Source: an uncultured Pseudomonas sp.
Lineage (GTDB): Bacteria; Pseudomonadota; Gammaproteobacteria; Pseudomonadales; Pseudomonadaceae
Assembly: GCF_946885955.1 (NCBI RefSeq)
Contig: NZ_CAMPHI010000002.1
Location: 124,001-188,000 of the forward strand
Direction of reading: 5' to 3'
Length of the DNA stretch: 64,000 nucleotides
Shown: piece after piece, positions 22,244 through 31,799 of the stretch
How the letters are laid out: every line of letters begins with the position of its first letter
Numbering within the stretch: the stretch's first letter is position 1
The notes under the pieces: model-generated
The model's database searches: none
Seen by the model: the letters and a program-made list of their open reading frames with translations, nothing else
Told to the model about the DNA's origin: nothing
Made by a program: the position numbers and the translations under genes

Positions 22244-24322
22244 ATGAACAAAAGCCATCGCATAAAAGCTGGGATAGTGTCTCGAGTTTGTCTGGGTTTT
22301 CTCGTGGTTCTATTAGTTTCGTTTACTTCGACATTAATCCAAATGAATTACTCTGGGAGGACTATCGAAAATGTCGACAATATTGTTGCCCGGTCCGCTC
22401 CTCTACTTCAATCAAATAATACTCTTTTGCTCAGTCTGACGAAGGTCAGCAGATTGTTTCAAGAGTACCTGTCTGCTACGGCAGAAAATGATTTGAATAA
22501 CATTGAAGGGCGAATAAAGCAAAATTTGGAAGTCATCCATGATCATTTGAAGATAATAGAAAATATCATGAAGGATGCAAACGAATTAGGGGAAAATGAA
22601 AGCGCGCTACATTTGAAGGATACATTTAATGCAATTGAAGAACTCATGAATCGCACAATGCTAAGGCATGTTGCCAACCTGGAGTCCATCAATGCCGTTA
22701 GCATCCAGAATGCGAAACTAATGAAATTGGAGAATGAAGTAAATACGACGTTTGATTCGTTGGTAATGTCCTTGAATGATGATTACGCTATTTCAATCGC
22801 GTATGAGTTTTATGCATCGCTTTTAAAAAGCATCATGATCGTAAATAGAATAGGTTTGGCTGCGACGCAAGAAGAATTAATAGAAAATAATGAGTTATTT
22901 TCCAAATGGAATGAAGCGCATCAGGATAAGTTTTACAGTTTTGTAACCTTGGCAAGTGACTATTCTGAAGCTAAAGATTTTATGGTCACGGCAAAAAACA
23001 ATACAGATGCGGTCACGTCGATGGTCAAAGGAACAAAAGATAATCCGGGTATGTTGCTTTTGAAACAGAAAATTATTGAATATAAATCCGAGAACGATGC
23101 CAGTTTGCAGAGGATGGCCGAGCTACAAAAGGACTCCGATAATTTTTTACAAGCGCTTAATAAGTATGCTCAAGACTATGCTTTACAGTCAAACGAAGCT
23201 GTCTCCGGTATGCTCTCCAAGAGTTTACTGTCCTCCAAAACAGCGTTCTTGATTTCCATCATCACTTCTCTGATTGTGCTGTTTGCCATAGTGCGAAGCA
23301 TTCGTCCATCTTTACAGGTTCTTAAACGGGCTCTGAACACTCTATCTCAGGGAGATTTAACCGTTGTAATTGATCATCACAGTAAGGATGAAATGGGCGA
23401 GTTGACTCAAGCGGTCGAGGGAGTTCGACAGGCTTTTGTAAATATTATTCTTGAAATCAAGGGGAGTGCGCTATTGATTCAGGAGTCGGCGCAAAACAAT
23501 CAAGCCATGTCTGAGGAAGTGAAGGTTCAGGCCGACGCGCAATATGAAAATATTGAAACTATCTCCACATCCATGTGTGAAATGAGCACCACGGCTGAAA
23601 AAGTGGCGGAAATTTCCAATCAAGGCAAGCAGCTGACATCTATGGCGGTAGGTGAAATAGAGCTTACTGTCAGGGATATGAACCTGAACCTCGCTTCCTT
23701 GGATGTTCTTAGGGAGAGTATTGTCCAACTGGTGGCATCCACAAAACTTCTCGCGGTGGAAATGGAGGGTATAAAAGGTATTTCATCAGTAATTAATGAT
23801 ATTGCCGAACAAATTAACCTGCTTGCGCTTAATGCAGCCATTGAAGCGGCGCGAGCAGGTGACCATGGTAGAGGCTTTGCCGTGGTTGCTGACGAGGTCC
23901 GTACCCTCGCCAACCGAACAGCCGGTTCAACGACAAAAATCCGTAATACCATAGAAGACCTGATTAGCCGCTATCACAGGCTTTCTGAAGTTATGGTTGA
24001 AAATAAAACTTCCGTTATCAGGAGTCACGAAGTATCAAGTCTTGCCACTCAAAATATTTCCGACTTTCGGCAGCGCATTTTAGAACTCAATTCTCTCAGC
24101 GTCGAAATTGAGCAAGCGTCTAAGGAGCAAAGCCTAGTAGGAGAAGATATAAGCCATCGCTTGACCAGTGTTGCTCGCACAGCAAAGGAAGCCAGCAGCA
24201 AGTCTTCGTCTGGGTTAGGTATAAGCAACCGGCTGGGTATAGCCGCGGAAGAAATGGAGCGAATTGTATCGCGTTTCAAAGTGCCAGGCTTGGAGCCCGG
24301 AGAGCCAAGGGGTATGTCGTAG
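22244..24322 (+). CDS. Methyl-accepting chemotaxis protein
   Basis: Chemoreceptor of 692 residues with classic layout: TM1 near residues 13-34, a long helical periplasmic sensor to about residue 330, TM2 around [16 protein letters not shown], a HAMP segment ending [12 protein letters not shown], and the signalling tip [20 protein letters not shown] followed by [15 protein letters not shown]. Start at ATG 22244 is chosen because the frame upstream (from 22196) adds only unlikely residues before the basic leader [10 protein letters not shown]. The gene is strikingly AT-rich with rare-looking codons compared with all neighbours, a sign of transfer. It faces an orphan copy of the polyol-binding protein, a possible ligand-loading partner. 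Confidence 0.93.
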   Translation: MNKSHRIKAGIVSRVCLGFLVVLLVSFTSTLIQMNYSGRTIENVDNIVARSAPLLQSNNTLLLSLTKVSRLFQEYLSATAENDLNNIEGRIKQNLEVIHDHLKIIENIMKDANELGENESALHLKDTFNAIEELMNRTMLRHVANLESINAVSIQNAKLMKLENEVNTTFDSLVMSLNDDYAISIAYEFYASLLKSIMIVNRIGLAATQEELIENNELFSKWNEAHQDKFYSFVTLASDYSEAKDFMVTAKNNTDAVTSMVKGTKDNPGMLLLKQKIIEYKSENDASLQRMAELQKDSDNFLQALNKYAQDYALQSNEAVSGMLSKSLLSSKTAFLISIITSLIVLFAIVRSIRPSLQVLKRALNTLSQGDLTVVIDHHSKDEMGELTQAVEGVRQAFVNIILEIKGSALLIQESAQNNQAMSEEVKVQADAQYENIETISTSMCEMSTTAEKVAEISNQGKQLTSMAVGEIELTVRDMNLNLASLDVLRESIVQLVASTKLLAVEMEGIKGISSVINDIAEQINLLALNAAIEAARAGDHGRGFAVVADEVRTLANRTAGSTTKIRNTIEDLISRYHRLSEVMVENKTSVIRSHEVSSLATQNISDFRQRILELNSLSVEIEQASKEQSLVGEDISHRLTSVARTAKEASSKSSSGLGISNRLGIAAEEMERIVSRFKVPGLEPGEPRGMS

Positions 24323-24336
24323 ATATACCCCTTGGC
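24304..24336. terminator. Hairpin spanning the chemoreceptor stop codon
   Basis: Perfect 12-bp arms, GCCAAGGGGTAT at 24304-24315 and ATACCCCTTGGC at 24325-24336, enclose the TAG stop of the chemoreceptor gene. No T-run follows on either strand. Located between convergent genes, it could end or stabilise both transcripts. Confidence 0.55.
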
Positions 24337-24373
24337 ATCAACCCGAGCCTCCAGCCCTGTCGATGGGCGTGGG

Positions 24374-25684
24374 CTACTTCGGATATCCCGCGCGCTTCAT
24401 CTCGCGCAGCGTGGATTGCTGCGCTGCGGCCAGGGCTTGGTTGACCGTCATGTGCCCAGTCAGTGCGGCGGCAAACTGCTTGCCGACTTGAGTCGCCACC
24501 GACTGGAACTCGGGAATGCCAACAAATTGGATGCCGACATAGGGCACCGGCTTTGCCGATGGCTTGATCGGGTCGGCCTTCTTCATCGACTCCAGAGTGA
24601 CTCTAGCGAAGGGCGCCGCCGCCATGTAGGCATTAGTGTAGGTCGATGTACGGCTGCCGGCTGGCACATTGGCTATGCCGAAGCGTTCGGCCACCAGCTC
24701 GCTGTAGGCCTTGGAGGTGGCCCAAGTGGTGAACTTGATTGCGGCGGCCTTGGCGTCGGAACTCACCGGGATCGCCAGAGCCCAGGACCAGAGCCAGCCG
24801 GCGCCTCTATCGGTCACTTGTTTGGGCGCCAGGGCAAAGCCGACTTTATTCGCTACCTTGCTTTGCGTGGTATCGGTGACGAACGAGCCAGCCACCGTGG
24901 CATCGACCCAGATCGCGCATTTGCCCGAGTTGAACAAGGCCAGAGATTCATTGAATCCGTTGGTAGAGGCTTCCGGCGGACCATAGTGGTTCAGCGTATT
25001 AACATAAAAATTGAGTGCGTCGCGCCATTCGGCACCAGTGAATTCGGGCTGCCATTGCTCGTCGAACCAGCGCGCGCCGAAGCCATTGGCTATGGTGCCG
25101 ATCAGCGCCATGTTCTCGCCCCAACCGGCCTTGCCGCGCAGGCATACACCATACTGCTCTTGAGTGGGCTTGTGCAGAACCTTGGCGAACTCAGCTATCT
25201 GCTTCCAGCTCGGCTGCTTGGGCATCGTCAGACCCGCCTGTGCGAATAGGTCGGTGCGGTAATAGGTCATCGAACTTTCGGAATAGAAGGGCAGGGCATA
25301 GAGCGTGCCGTCGAACGAAAGGCCGTCGCGAACCGACTGAAAGACATCCCAGACGTCATAGTTGCTCGACAGATTTTTCATGGGTGTGAGCCAGCCGCGC
25401 GCGCCCCAGAGGGGGACCTCGTACATGCCGATGGTCATCACATCGAATTGACCACCCTCATTGGTGATGTCGGTGGTCAGGCGTTGGCGCAGGTCGTTTT
25501 CCTCAAGCACCGTCCAATTGAGCTTGATGTCTGGGTTCCGCGCTTCGAAGATATTGGCCAACTGTTGCATGCGGATCATGTCGCTGTTATTGACCGTGGC
25601 GATAGTCAGGGTTTCGGTTGCCTGGGCGAATGTGCTGAGGGCCAGGCATGAGGCGGCAATAAGTGCTTTTACTGAGTGGTTCAT
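24374..25684 (-). CDS. Orphan polyol-type solute-binding protein, MtlE paralogue
   Basis: Periplasmic binding protein, 436 residues, with signal peptide 1-22 (MNHSVKALIAASCLALSTFA, then QA). It is a near copy of MtlE at 9360: FDVMTIGMYEVPLWGARGWL, LCLRGKAGWGENMALIG and the C-terminal STLREMKRAGYPK are shared almost residue for residue. Yet no permease or ATPase gene is nearby, and it is convergent with the chemoreceptor, 51 bases apart. It could feed MtlFGK as an alternative binding protein or present polyols to the chemoreceptor. The frame is intact with no stops, so it is not an obvious pseudogene. Confidence 0.9.
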   Translation of the reverse strand: MNHSVKALIAASCLALSTFAQATETLTIATVNNSDMIRMQQLANIFEARNPDIKLNWTVLEENDLRQRLTTDITNEGGQFDVMTIGMYEVPLWGARGWLTPMKNLSSNYDVWDVFQSVRDGLSFDGTLYALPFYSESSMTYYRTDLFAQAGLTMPKQPSWKQIAEFAKVLHKPTQEQYGVCLRGKAGWGENMALIGTIANGFGARWFDEQWQPEFTGAEWRDALNFYVNTLNHYGPPEASTNGFNESLALFNSGKCAIWVDATVAGSFVTDTTQSKVANKVGFALAPKQVTDRGAGWLWSWALAIPVSSDAKAAAIKFTTWATSKAYSELVAERFGIANVPAGSRTSTYTNAYMAAAPFARVTLESMKKADPIKPSAKPVPYVGIQFVGIPEFQSVATQVGKQFAAALTGHMTVNQALAAAQQSTLREMKRAGYPK

Positions 25685-26270
25685 GGTTTTGAACTCCTCT
25701 CCTTCGCCGCTGAGGCGGCTACAGAAGAACGGCTATTGTTTTTGTATTGCTTCGCCTGGATTACACGCCCGTACGCCACCGCGGACAAATCCTTGACCGC
25801 ACGATAGCTAATACTTATTTGCACTCATTGGGGCGCCCTACAGTAGCTCCATGAGGACGAAGAAATACCCCAGGCGGGCGATTTTCTGGCTGTCGGCAAT
25901 CTGCTGCAGCAATACTCCGGACATGGCGGATGATCCTCGGCTCAAGGAGCTCGATGCCGACCAACACTGCGGTACCGGCACTCAGCGCCCTATTGGTGAA
26001 CTGGCCTTTCCCGCTTGGTAACCACCTCTTCGGCGGCAAATGCACCTGGCCCTGCATGCGACCGCAGCCTCGGCACTTTCTGATACGGGTGCCTTCGACA
26101 ATCCTAAGCACGGCTGCAACTTCGGGGGCGGGCGAATATTGATGGTAAGGGTCGCTTGAGCGATTAGCCTGGTAGCACCTGGCGATTTCAGCGTCGTCAG
26201 AGCGGCGGTCGCTGGAACTAATCTGCCATCTACATGGCCAACAGTGCGCGACTGAAGTCTGGAGGGCTTA
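25685..26270. other. Intergenic region, mostly without supported genes
   Basis: About 590 bases between the orphan binding protein and a small membrane-protein gene. The left part must hold the promoter of the binding-protein gene. One short open frame at 25851-26021 is listed separately with low confidence. Longer minus-strand frames here have arginine- and cysteine-rich, unnatural composition and are rejected. No insertion sequence, tRNA or strong hairpin was seen. Confidence 0.35.
25851..26021 (+). CDS. Possible small secreted protein or gene fragment, 56 residues
   Basis: An ATG frame of 56 residues beginning MRTKKYPRRAIFWLSAICC, with a basic start and short hydrophobic stretch resembling a signal peptide. 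A polar part DPRLKELDADQHCGTGTQRP follows, and it ends ELAFPAW. No convincing ribosome site was found and I recognise no family. It might be a small exported protein or the remnant of a larger gene. Listed only because composition looks more protein-like than the competing frames. Confidence 0.22.
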   Translation: MRTKKYPRRAIFWLSAICCSNTPDMADDPRLKELDADQHCGTGTQRPIGELAFPAW

Positions 26271-26510
26271 GTGGATTTAATCGATTGGCTGCAATGGCCG
26301 GCGATGCTGGCGACGGTGATCGCCGCCTGGTTGATCGCGTCGTTGAACGCGCGTCGGCGGATCGTCGGGTTCTGGTGTTTTATCCTGAGCAACCTGCTCT
26401 GGAGTATTTGGGGCTGGTATGCCAGCGCCTGGGCCCTGATCGTGCTGCAGGTGTGTCTGGCGGCCCTGAATATTCGCGGGGTGAAGAAGAATCACCCCGA
26501 TCCGCCGTAG
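26271..26510 (+). CDS. Small two-helix membrane protein, function unknown
   Basis: A 79-residue protein starting at GTG 26271 with a good GGAGGG site at 26261-26266. Two hydrophobic stretches are visible: WLQWPAMLATVIAAWLIASL and IVGFWCFILSNLLWSIWGWY, then a third shorter one ending at an Arg/Lys/His-rich tail. The Trp-rich pattern is like single-repeat PnuC/SWEET-like small membrane proteins found widely in Pseudomonas, but I cannot name the family with certainty. It is convergent with the next gene, four bases apart. Confidence 0.65.
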   Translation: MDLIDWLQWPAMLATVIAAWLIASLNARRRIVGFWCFILSNLLWSIWGWYASAWALIVLQVCLAALNIRGVKKNHPDPP

Positions 26511-26513
26511 CCT

Positions 26514-27170
26514 TCATATCGCCTCGCGCGACTCGTCCAGATGCAGCTCCACGCCCAATTGACGCGATAGGCAGGGCCAGCGCTTCCAGGCCGCCACGGT
26601 TTGCGGGTCCTGCAGGCGCGCACGGTAGGCCGCCACCGAATCCTGGGCGAAGCTGTCCTCGTCGAGCATGCCATCCACCGCATGGTGCACGGCTTCATCC
26701 AGTTGATTGGCGAAGGGCTCGCCGATCAGCTGGTGGGCGACCAGGTTGGCCACGGTGGTGTCGAGCGGGATCAGCGGTTGGCCCAGGTGAGCGATATAGC
26801 GATCGTTGATTTCCTCAACCAGGCGGTGCGCCAGGTAGGCCTCGTCGAGCAGGCCTTCGAGGCCTTCATGGCCCGCCATCAAGGTTGGCGGTTGCAGAAA
26901 GAATTGTTCGGCGATCTGCAATACCGGTTTGATCTGCGCCTCGATACCCGCTTCGCGGGCGACCTGATTGGCCGCTTCGAGAACCTCGGGCACCTGTTCG
27001 ATATAGGCCACGATAAAGCGTTTCAGCACACCGGCGGCGTCGTCACCCGGGATGCGGATGGAGGGGTGCAGGCTATCGAGGTGGCTGCCGAGCTGGCGCA
27101 TCAGCTCGCCGCTGCTGGCATCGTGCAGATGAGCGCGCTGAATCAGTTCATGCAAAGCGGAGGTATTCAT
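26514..27170 (-). CDS. Conserved hypothetical protein next to the cox operon
   Basis: Soluble, acidic, largely helical protein of 218 residues with no signal peptide or membrane segment. I do not recognise a catalytic motif. Visible features are an N-terminal segment MNTSALHELIQRAHLHDASS and a helical middle QIAEQFFLQPPTLMAGHEGL. In my recollection a similar hypothetical gene precedes coxB in P. aeruginosa in the same divergent arrangement. The shared divergent intergenic region with coxB suggests joint regulation, but no function should be inferred. Confidence 0.75.
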   Translation of the reverse strand: MNTSALHELIQRAHLHDASSGELMRQLGSHLDSLHPSIRIPGDDAAGVLKRFIVAYIEQVPEVLEAANQVAREAGIEAQIKPVLQIAEQFFLQPPTLMAGHEGLEGLLDEAYLAHRLVEEINDRYIAHLGQPLIPLDTTVANLVAHQLIGEPFANQLDEAVHHAVDGMLDEDSFAQDSVAAYRARLQDPQTVAAWKRWPCLSRQLGVELHLDESREAI

Positions 27171-27567
27171 CGGACTTCCTAAGAAATGAACATGGGCGAG
27201 AACCTTAGCTGGCTTAAAGCCATCCCTAAGATTCTATTGTCATAGTTAATTCATGGTTATGCAGTGTCGCTATAACCAATTCAGCAACCTTCTTCAGGCC
27301 CCCGCCGTTCGCGGCCTTTAGCTCAGGCTTTACGCGGCATTGCTCATTTGTTTTTTTGCGTTGCCAGCTGCAACTCCCGGTCTATACTCGAACTCGAAAG
27401 GCAGTACCTGATAACACCGGACGCGCTTCGGCATGGATAGGTTTCGACGGTTGCCAGTTCTTCAAGGCATTGAAAAATATAACGTTTTTCAGTGCCCGTT
27501 CAGGCAGTCGTTCCCTAAGTCGCAGGCATGTCCGGCGGGATAACAAGAATCATAAGGGGAACCCGCA
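27171..27567 (+). promoter_or_regulatory. coxB promoter and long 5' leader
   Basis: A sigma-70-like promoter is visible: TTGCCA at 27361-27366 and TATACT at 27383-27388, spacer 16 bases. It leaves a leader of about 170 bases before coxB. The leader holds a stem-loop at 27466-27496 (arms GGCATTGAAAAA and TTTTTCAGTGCC, one G-T pair). It also holds a 36-codon open frame from ATG 27432 that spans the stem-loop, lacking an obvious ribosome site. The left 190 bases serve the divergent hypothetical gene; nothing else is seen there. Confidence 0.55.
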
Positions 27568-28692
27568 ATGACGCGACATCCACGAGTTTGGATGGGCCTC
27601 CTGCTGTGGTTGGCATTCAGCTCGGCGCACGCCAGCTGGACGGTCAACATGGCGCCTGGTGTAACCGAGGTCAGCCGCTCAGTTTTCGACTTGCACATGA
27701 CGATCTTCTGGATCTGCGTGGTGATTGGCGTCGTGGTATTCGGCGCCATGTTCTGGTCGATGCTCGTCCACCGCCGCTCCAACGGGCAGCAACCCGCGCA
27801 TTTCCATGAAAGCACCACGGTCGAGATTCTCTGGACGGTGGTGCCGCTGGCCATTCTCGTGGCCATGGCGATTCCAGCGACGAAAACCCTGATCGATATC
27901 TACGACTCGACTGAACCGGAACTGGATATCCAGATCACTGGCTATCAGTGGAAGTGGCATTACAAGTACCTCGGTCAGGACGTCGAATACTTCAGCAACC
28001 TGAATACGCCCAGGGAACAGATCAACAACCAGGCCGAAAAAGGTGAGCACTACCTGCGGGAGGTCGACGAGCCGCTGGTGTTGCCGGTCAACACCAAGGT
28101 GCGCTTCCTGATCACCTCGGCCGATGTGATCCACTCCTGGTGGGTGCCGGCGCTGGCGGTGAAGAAGGACGCCATTCCCGGTTTCGTCAACGAATCCTGG
28201 ACGCGCATCGACGAGCCCGGTGTCTACCGCGGGCAGTGCACCGAGTTGTGCGGCAAGGATCACGGCTTCATGCCGATCGTGGTCGAAGCCAAATCCAAGG
28301 AGGATTACGCCGCCTGGCTGGCAGAGCGCAAAGAGCAGGCTCTCGCCGAGAAGGAGCTGACCAGCAAGGACTGGACCATGGATGAGCTGATGGCGCGTGG
28401 CGAGAAGGCCTACAACACCACCTGCGCGGCCTGCCACCAGCCGACCGGTGAAGGCTTGCCACCGATGTTCCCCGCGCTCAAGGGCTCGAGCATTACCACT
28501 GGCGCCGCCGCGGAGCACATCAAAGTCGTGGTCAACGGCAGGCCGGGTACCGCGATGGCCGCGTTCGGCAAGCAACTGTCGGAAGTCGATATCGCCGCGA
28601 TCATCACCTACGAACGCAATGCCTGGGGCAACAAGGTCGGTGACATGGTCACGCCCAAGGACATTCTAGAGTTCAAGAAGGCTCAGGAGTAA
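27568..28692 (+). CDS. coxB: Cytochrome c oxidase subunit II with fused cytochrome c domain
   Basis: Subunit II of an aa3-type (caa3-like) terminal oxidase, 374 residues. A signal peptide ends at HAS near residue 23. Two membrane helices follow (TIFWICVVIGVVVFGAMFWS and WTVVPLAILVAMAIP). The periplasmic cupredoxin domain carries the CuA ligands in GQCTELCGKDHGFMPIVVEA. A C-terminal class I cytochrome c domain has the heme motif CAACHQPTGEG with a distal Met in the TAMAAFG region. It receives electrons from cytochrome c. First gene of the cox operon, four bases before coxA. Confidence 0.97.
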   Translation: MTRHPRVWMGLLLWLAFSSAHASWTVNMAPGVTEVSRSVFDLHMTIFWICVVIGVVVFGAMFWSMLVHRRSNGQQPAHFHESTTVEILWTVVPLAILVAMAIPATKTLIDIYDSTEPELDIQITGYQWKWHYKYLGQDVEYFSNLNTPREQINNQAEKGEHYLREVDEPLVLPVNTKVRFLITSADVIHSWWVPALAVKKDAIPGFVNESWTRIDEPGVYRGQCTELCGKDHGFMPIVVEAKSKEDYAAWLAERKEQALAEKELTSKDWTMDELMARGEKAYNTTCAACHQPTGEGLPPMFPALKGSSITTGAAAEHIKVVVNGRPGTAMAAFGKQLSEVDIAAIITYERNAWGNKVGDMVTPKDILEFKKAQE

Positions 28693-28696
28693 GGAC

Positions 28697-30286
28697 ATGA
28701 GTGCAGTGATCGACACGCATGGTCATGCCGGACACGACCATCATGGCCCCGCCAAGGGCCTGATGCGCTGGGTGCTGACCACCAACCACAAAGATATCGG
28801 CACCATGTACCTGTGGTTCAGCTTCGCCATGTTCCTCCTTGGCGGAACCATGGCCATGGTGATTCGCGCCGAGCTGTTCCAGCCGGGCCTGCAGATCGTG
28901 CAGCCGGAATTCTTCAACCAGATGACCACCATGCACGGCCTGATCATGGTCTTCGGTGCGGTGATGCCGGCCTTCGTCGGGCTGGCCAACTGGATGGTTC
29001 CGCTAATGATCGGCGCGCCCGACATGGCTCTGCCGCGGATGAACAACTTCAGCTTCTGGCTGCTTCCGGCGGCGTTCAGCATGCTGGTCAGCACCTTGTT
29101 TATGGAGGGCGGCGGACCGAACTTCGGCTGGACCTTCTATGCGCCGCTGTCGACCACATATGCGCCGGAAAGCGTGACCTTCTTCATCTTCGCCGTGCAC
29201 CTGATGGGCATCAGTTCGATCATGGGGGCGATCAACGTGGTCGCCACCATTCTCAATCTGCGCGCCCCCGGCATGACCCTGATGAAAATGCCGCTGTTCG
29301 TCTGGACCTGGCTGATCACCGCCTTCCTGCTGATTGCGGTAATGCCGGTACTGGCGGGCTGTGTGACCATGATGCTGATGGATATCCACTTCGGCACCAG
29401 CTTCTTCAGTGCCGCCGGCGGTGGCGACCCGGTACTGTTCCAGCATGTGTTCTGGTTCTTCGGCCATCCCGAGGTGTACATCATGATCCTGCCCGCGTTC
29501 GGCGCGGTCAGTTCGATCATCCCGGCCTTCGCGCGCAAGCCGCTGTTCGGCTACACCTCGATGGTCTATGCCACCGCGAGCATCGCCTTCCTGTCGTTTA
29601 TCGTCTGGGCGCACCACATGTTCACCGTCGGCATCCCGCTGACCGGCGAGCTGTTCTTCATGTACGCGACCATGCTGATCGCGGTGCCGACCGGGGTGAA
29701 GGTATTCAACTGGGCGAGCACCATGTGGCGCGGCTCGATGACCTTCGAGACGCCGATGCTGTTCTCGGTGGCGTTCGTCATCCTGTTCACCATCGGCGGC
29801 TTCTCCGGTCTGATGCTGGCCATCGCCCCGTCGGACTTCCAGTACCACGACACCTACTTCGTGGTGGCGCACTTCCACTACGTGCTGGTGCCTGGGGCGA
29901 TCTTCGGCATCTTCGCGTCGGCCTACTACTGGCTGCCGAAGTGGACCGGCCACATGTATGACGAGACCCTCGGCAAGCTGCATTTCTGGATGAGTTTCAT
30001 CGGCATGAACATGGCGTTCTTCCCGATGCACTTCGTCGGTCTGGCCGGCATGCCGCGACGCATTCCGGACTACAACATGATGTTCGCCAACTTCAATATG
30101 GTGTCGAGCATCGGCGCCTTCATGTTCGGTACCACCCAGTTGCTGTTCCTGTTCATCGTCATCAAGTGCATTCGCGGTGGCAAACCGGCGCCGGCGAAGC
30201 CTTGGGATGGGGCCGAAGGACTGGAGTGGACGATACCGTCGCCGGCGCCCTACCACACCTTCCAGACTCCGCCGGAAGTGAAGTAA
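28697..30286 (+). CDS. coxA: Cytochrome c oxidase subunit I
   Basis: Catalytic subunit, 529 residues, twelve membrane helices, binding heme a and the heme a3-CuB centre. Key segments: MHGLIMVFGAVMPAF with a heme a His, WFFGHPEVYIMILPAFG with the CuB His, the Glu proton gate and the crosslinked Tyr, WAHHMFTVGI with the CuB His pair, and DTYFVVAHFHYVLV with heme a3 and heme a ligands. These mark the A-family of heme-copper oxidases. Heme is made by the CtaA and CtaB proteins encoded downstream; copper delivery by CtaG and SCO, also here. Confidence 0.98.
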   Translation: MSAVIDTHGHAGHDHHGPAKGLMRWVLTTNHKDIGTMYLWFSFAMFLLGGTMAMVIRAELFQPGLQIVQPEFFNQMTTMHGLIMVFGAVMPAFVGLANWMVPLMIGAPDMALPRMNNFSFWLLPAAFSMLVSTLFMEGGGPNFGWTFYAPLSTTYAPESVTFFIFAVHLMGISSIMGAINVVATILNLRAPGMTLMKMPLFVWTWLITAFLLIAVMPVLAGCVTMMLMDIHFGTSFFSAAGGGDPVLFQHVFWFFGHPEVYIMILPAFGAVSSIIPAFARKPLFGYTSMVYATASIAFLSFIVWAHHMFTVGIPLTGELFFMYATMLIAVPTGVKVFNWASTMWRGSMTFETPMLFSVAFVILFTIGGFSGLMLAIAPSDFQYHDTYFVVAHFHYVLVPGAIFGIFASAYYWLPKWTGHMYDETLGKLHFWMSFIGMNMAFFPMHFVGLAGMPRRIPDYNMMFANFNMVSSIGAFMFGTTQLLFLFIVIKCIRGGKPAPAKPWDGAEGLEWTIPSPAPYHTFQTPPEVK

Positions 30287-30298
30287 GGAGCCCTGGCC

Positions 30299-30865
30299 AT
30301 GAGCGAAACCCTGCCGATACGTCGCCTTGTTCTGCGCCTCTCATTCGTGGTGGTGGCGATGTTCGGTTTCGGTTTCGCCCTGGTGCCGATCTATGACGTG
30401 ATGTGCAAGGCCTTCGACATCAACGGCAAAACCGCGGGTGCCTATGGTGGCGGGCCACAAAGCGTGGACGAAACGCGCCAGGTTCGCGTGCAGTTCCTCG
30501 CCACCAACGCAGCCGATATGGCCTGGGACTTCAGCCCGCTGGCCGATGAAGTAACGGTGCATCCGGGCGACAGCACGCTGGTTATGTTTACTGCGCACAA
30601 CCCCACGGACAAACCGATGACTGCCCAGGCGGTACCCAGCATCGCGCCGTCCAAGGCCGCTTCGTATTTCCACAAGACCGAATGTTTTTGCTTCACCCAG
30701 CAGGTGCTGCAGCCGGGCGAGCGCATCGAAATGCCGGTGCGTTTCATCGTCGACCGGGATATGCCGGCTGATGTGCGGCACCTCACGCTGGCCTACACCT
30801 TGTTCGATATCACCGAGCGCAAGCCGCCGGTGGCACAGGCGACCCTTATCCGGGCGACTCCATAA
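30299..30865 (+). CDS. ctaG: Cytochrome c oxidase assembly protein CtaG/Cox11
   Basis: Membrane-anchored copper chaperone that inserts CuB into subunit I, 188 residues. One N-terminal membrane helix (LSFVVVAMFGFGFALVPIYD) is followed by a periplasmic immunoglobulin-like domain containing the copper motif KTECFCFTQQ (CFCF). It lies 12 bases after coxA and 11 before coxC, an arrangement conserved in proteobacteria. Start at 30299 is preceded by AAGGAG. Confidence 0.95.
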   Translation: MSETLPIRRLVLRLSFVVVAMFGFGFALVPIYDVMCKAFDINGKTAGAYGGGPQSVDETRQVRVQFLATNAADMAWDFSPLADEVTVHPGDSTLVMFTAHNPTDKPMTAQAVPSIAPSKAASYFHKTECFCFTQQVLQPGERIEMPVRFIVDRDMPADVRHLTLAYTLFDITERKPPVAQATLIRATP

Positions 30866-30876
30866 GGAGAATAAAA

Positions 30877-31773
30877 ATGTCGAGTCACGAAAATCACCCA
30901 AGCTATTACGTCCCGGCGCAGAGTAAATGGCCGATCATCGCCACCCTGGGCATGCTCTTCACTGTCTTTGGGGTCGGCACCTGGTTCAACGACATGAAGG
31001 CCGATCGTGCTGAGTCCAACGGTCCGATGATCTTCTTCGTCGGTGGCCTGTTCCTCGCCTACATGCTGTTCGGCTGGTTCGGCAACGTCATCAAGGAAAG
31101 CCGCTCCGGGCTCTACAGCCCGCAAATGGATCGTTCGTTCCGGTGGGGCATGAGCTGGTTCATCTTCTCCGAGGTGATGTTCTTCGCGGCGTTTTTCGGC
31201 GTGCTGTTCTACGTCCGTTACTGGGCCGGTCCCTGGTTGAGCGGTGAGGGCGACAAGGGCATTGCCCACATGCTCTGGCCGAATTTCGAATACACCTGGC
31301 CACTGCTCAATACCCCTGATCCGAAGCTGTATCCAGCTCCGGAAGGCACCATCAGCCCCTGGGGACTGCCGCTGCTCAATACCATTTTGCTGGTGTCTTC
31401 CAGCTTCACCCTGACCTTCGCTCACCATGCGCTGCGCAAGGATCATCGCAAGCAGCTGAAGATCTGGCTGGCGCTGACTGTGCTGCTGGGGCTGTCGTTC
31501 CTGACGTTCCAGATCGAGGAATACATCCACGCCTATACCGAGTTGGGCCTGACGCTCGGCTCCGGCATCTATGGTGCGACCTTCTTCATGCTCACCGGCT
31601 TTCACGGCGCGCACGTGACCCTGGGCGCACTGATGCTGACGATAATGCTGATCAGGATTCTGCGCGGGCATTTCACCCCGGACAAACACTTCGGTTTCGA
31701 AGCCGCCGCCTGGTATTGGCACTTCGTCGACGTCGTGTGGATCGGTTTGTTCGTCTTCGTTTATGTGCTGTGA
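30877..31773 (+). CDS. coxC: Cytochrome c oxidase subunit III
   Basis: Subunit III, 298 residues, seven membrane helices; stabilises the oxidase and its oxygen access. Characteristic segments are SWFIFSEVMFFAAFFGVLFY, FLTFQIEEYIHAYTELG and GFHGAHVTLGALMLTIMLI, and the end WYWHFVDVVWIGLFVFVYVL. A hydrophilic insert of about 60 residues after helix three (GPWLSGEGDKG to GTISPWG) is longer than in mitochondrial forms, as seen in pseudomonads. Followed by a hairpin that separates it from the convergent small gene. Confidence 0.96.
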   Translation: MSSHENHPSYYVPAQSKWPIIATLGMLFTVFGVGTWFNDMKADRAESNGPMIFFVGGLFLAYMLFGWFGNVIKESRSGLYSPQMDRSFRWGMSWFIFSEVMFFAAFFGVLFYVRYWAGPWLSGEGDKGIAHMLWPNFEYTWPLLNTPDPKLYPAPEGTISPWGLPLLNTILLVSSSFTLTFAHHALRKDHRKQLKIWLALTVLLGLSFLTFQIEEYIHAYTELGLTLGSGIYGATFFMLTGFHGAHVTLGALMLTIMLIRILRGHFTPDKHFGFEAAAWYWHFVDVVWIGLFVFVYVL

Positions 31774-31799
31774 GGCGGATAGCGCCGCAGTCTCGATAA

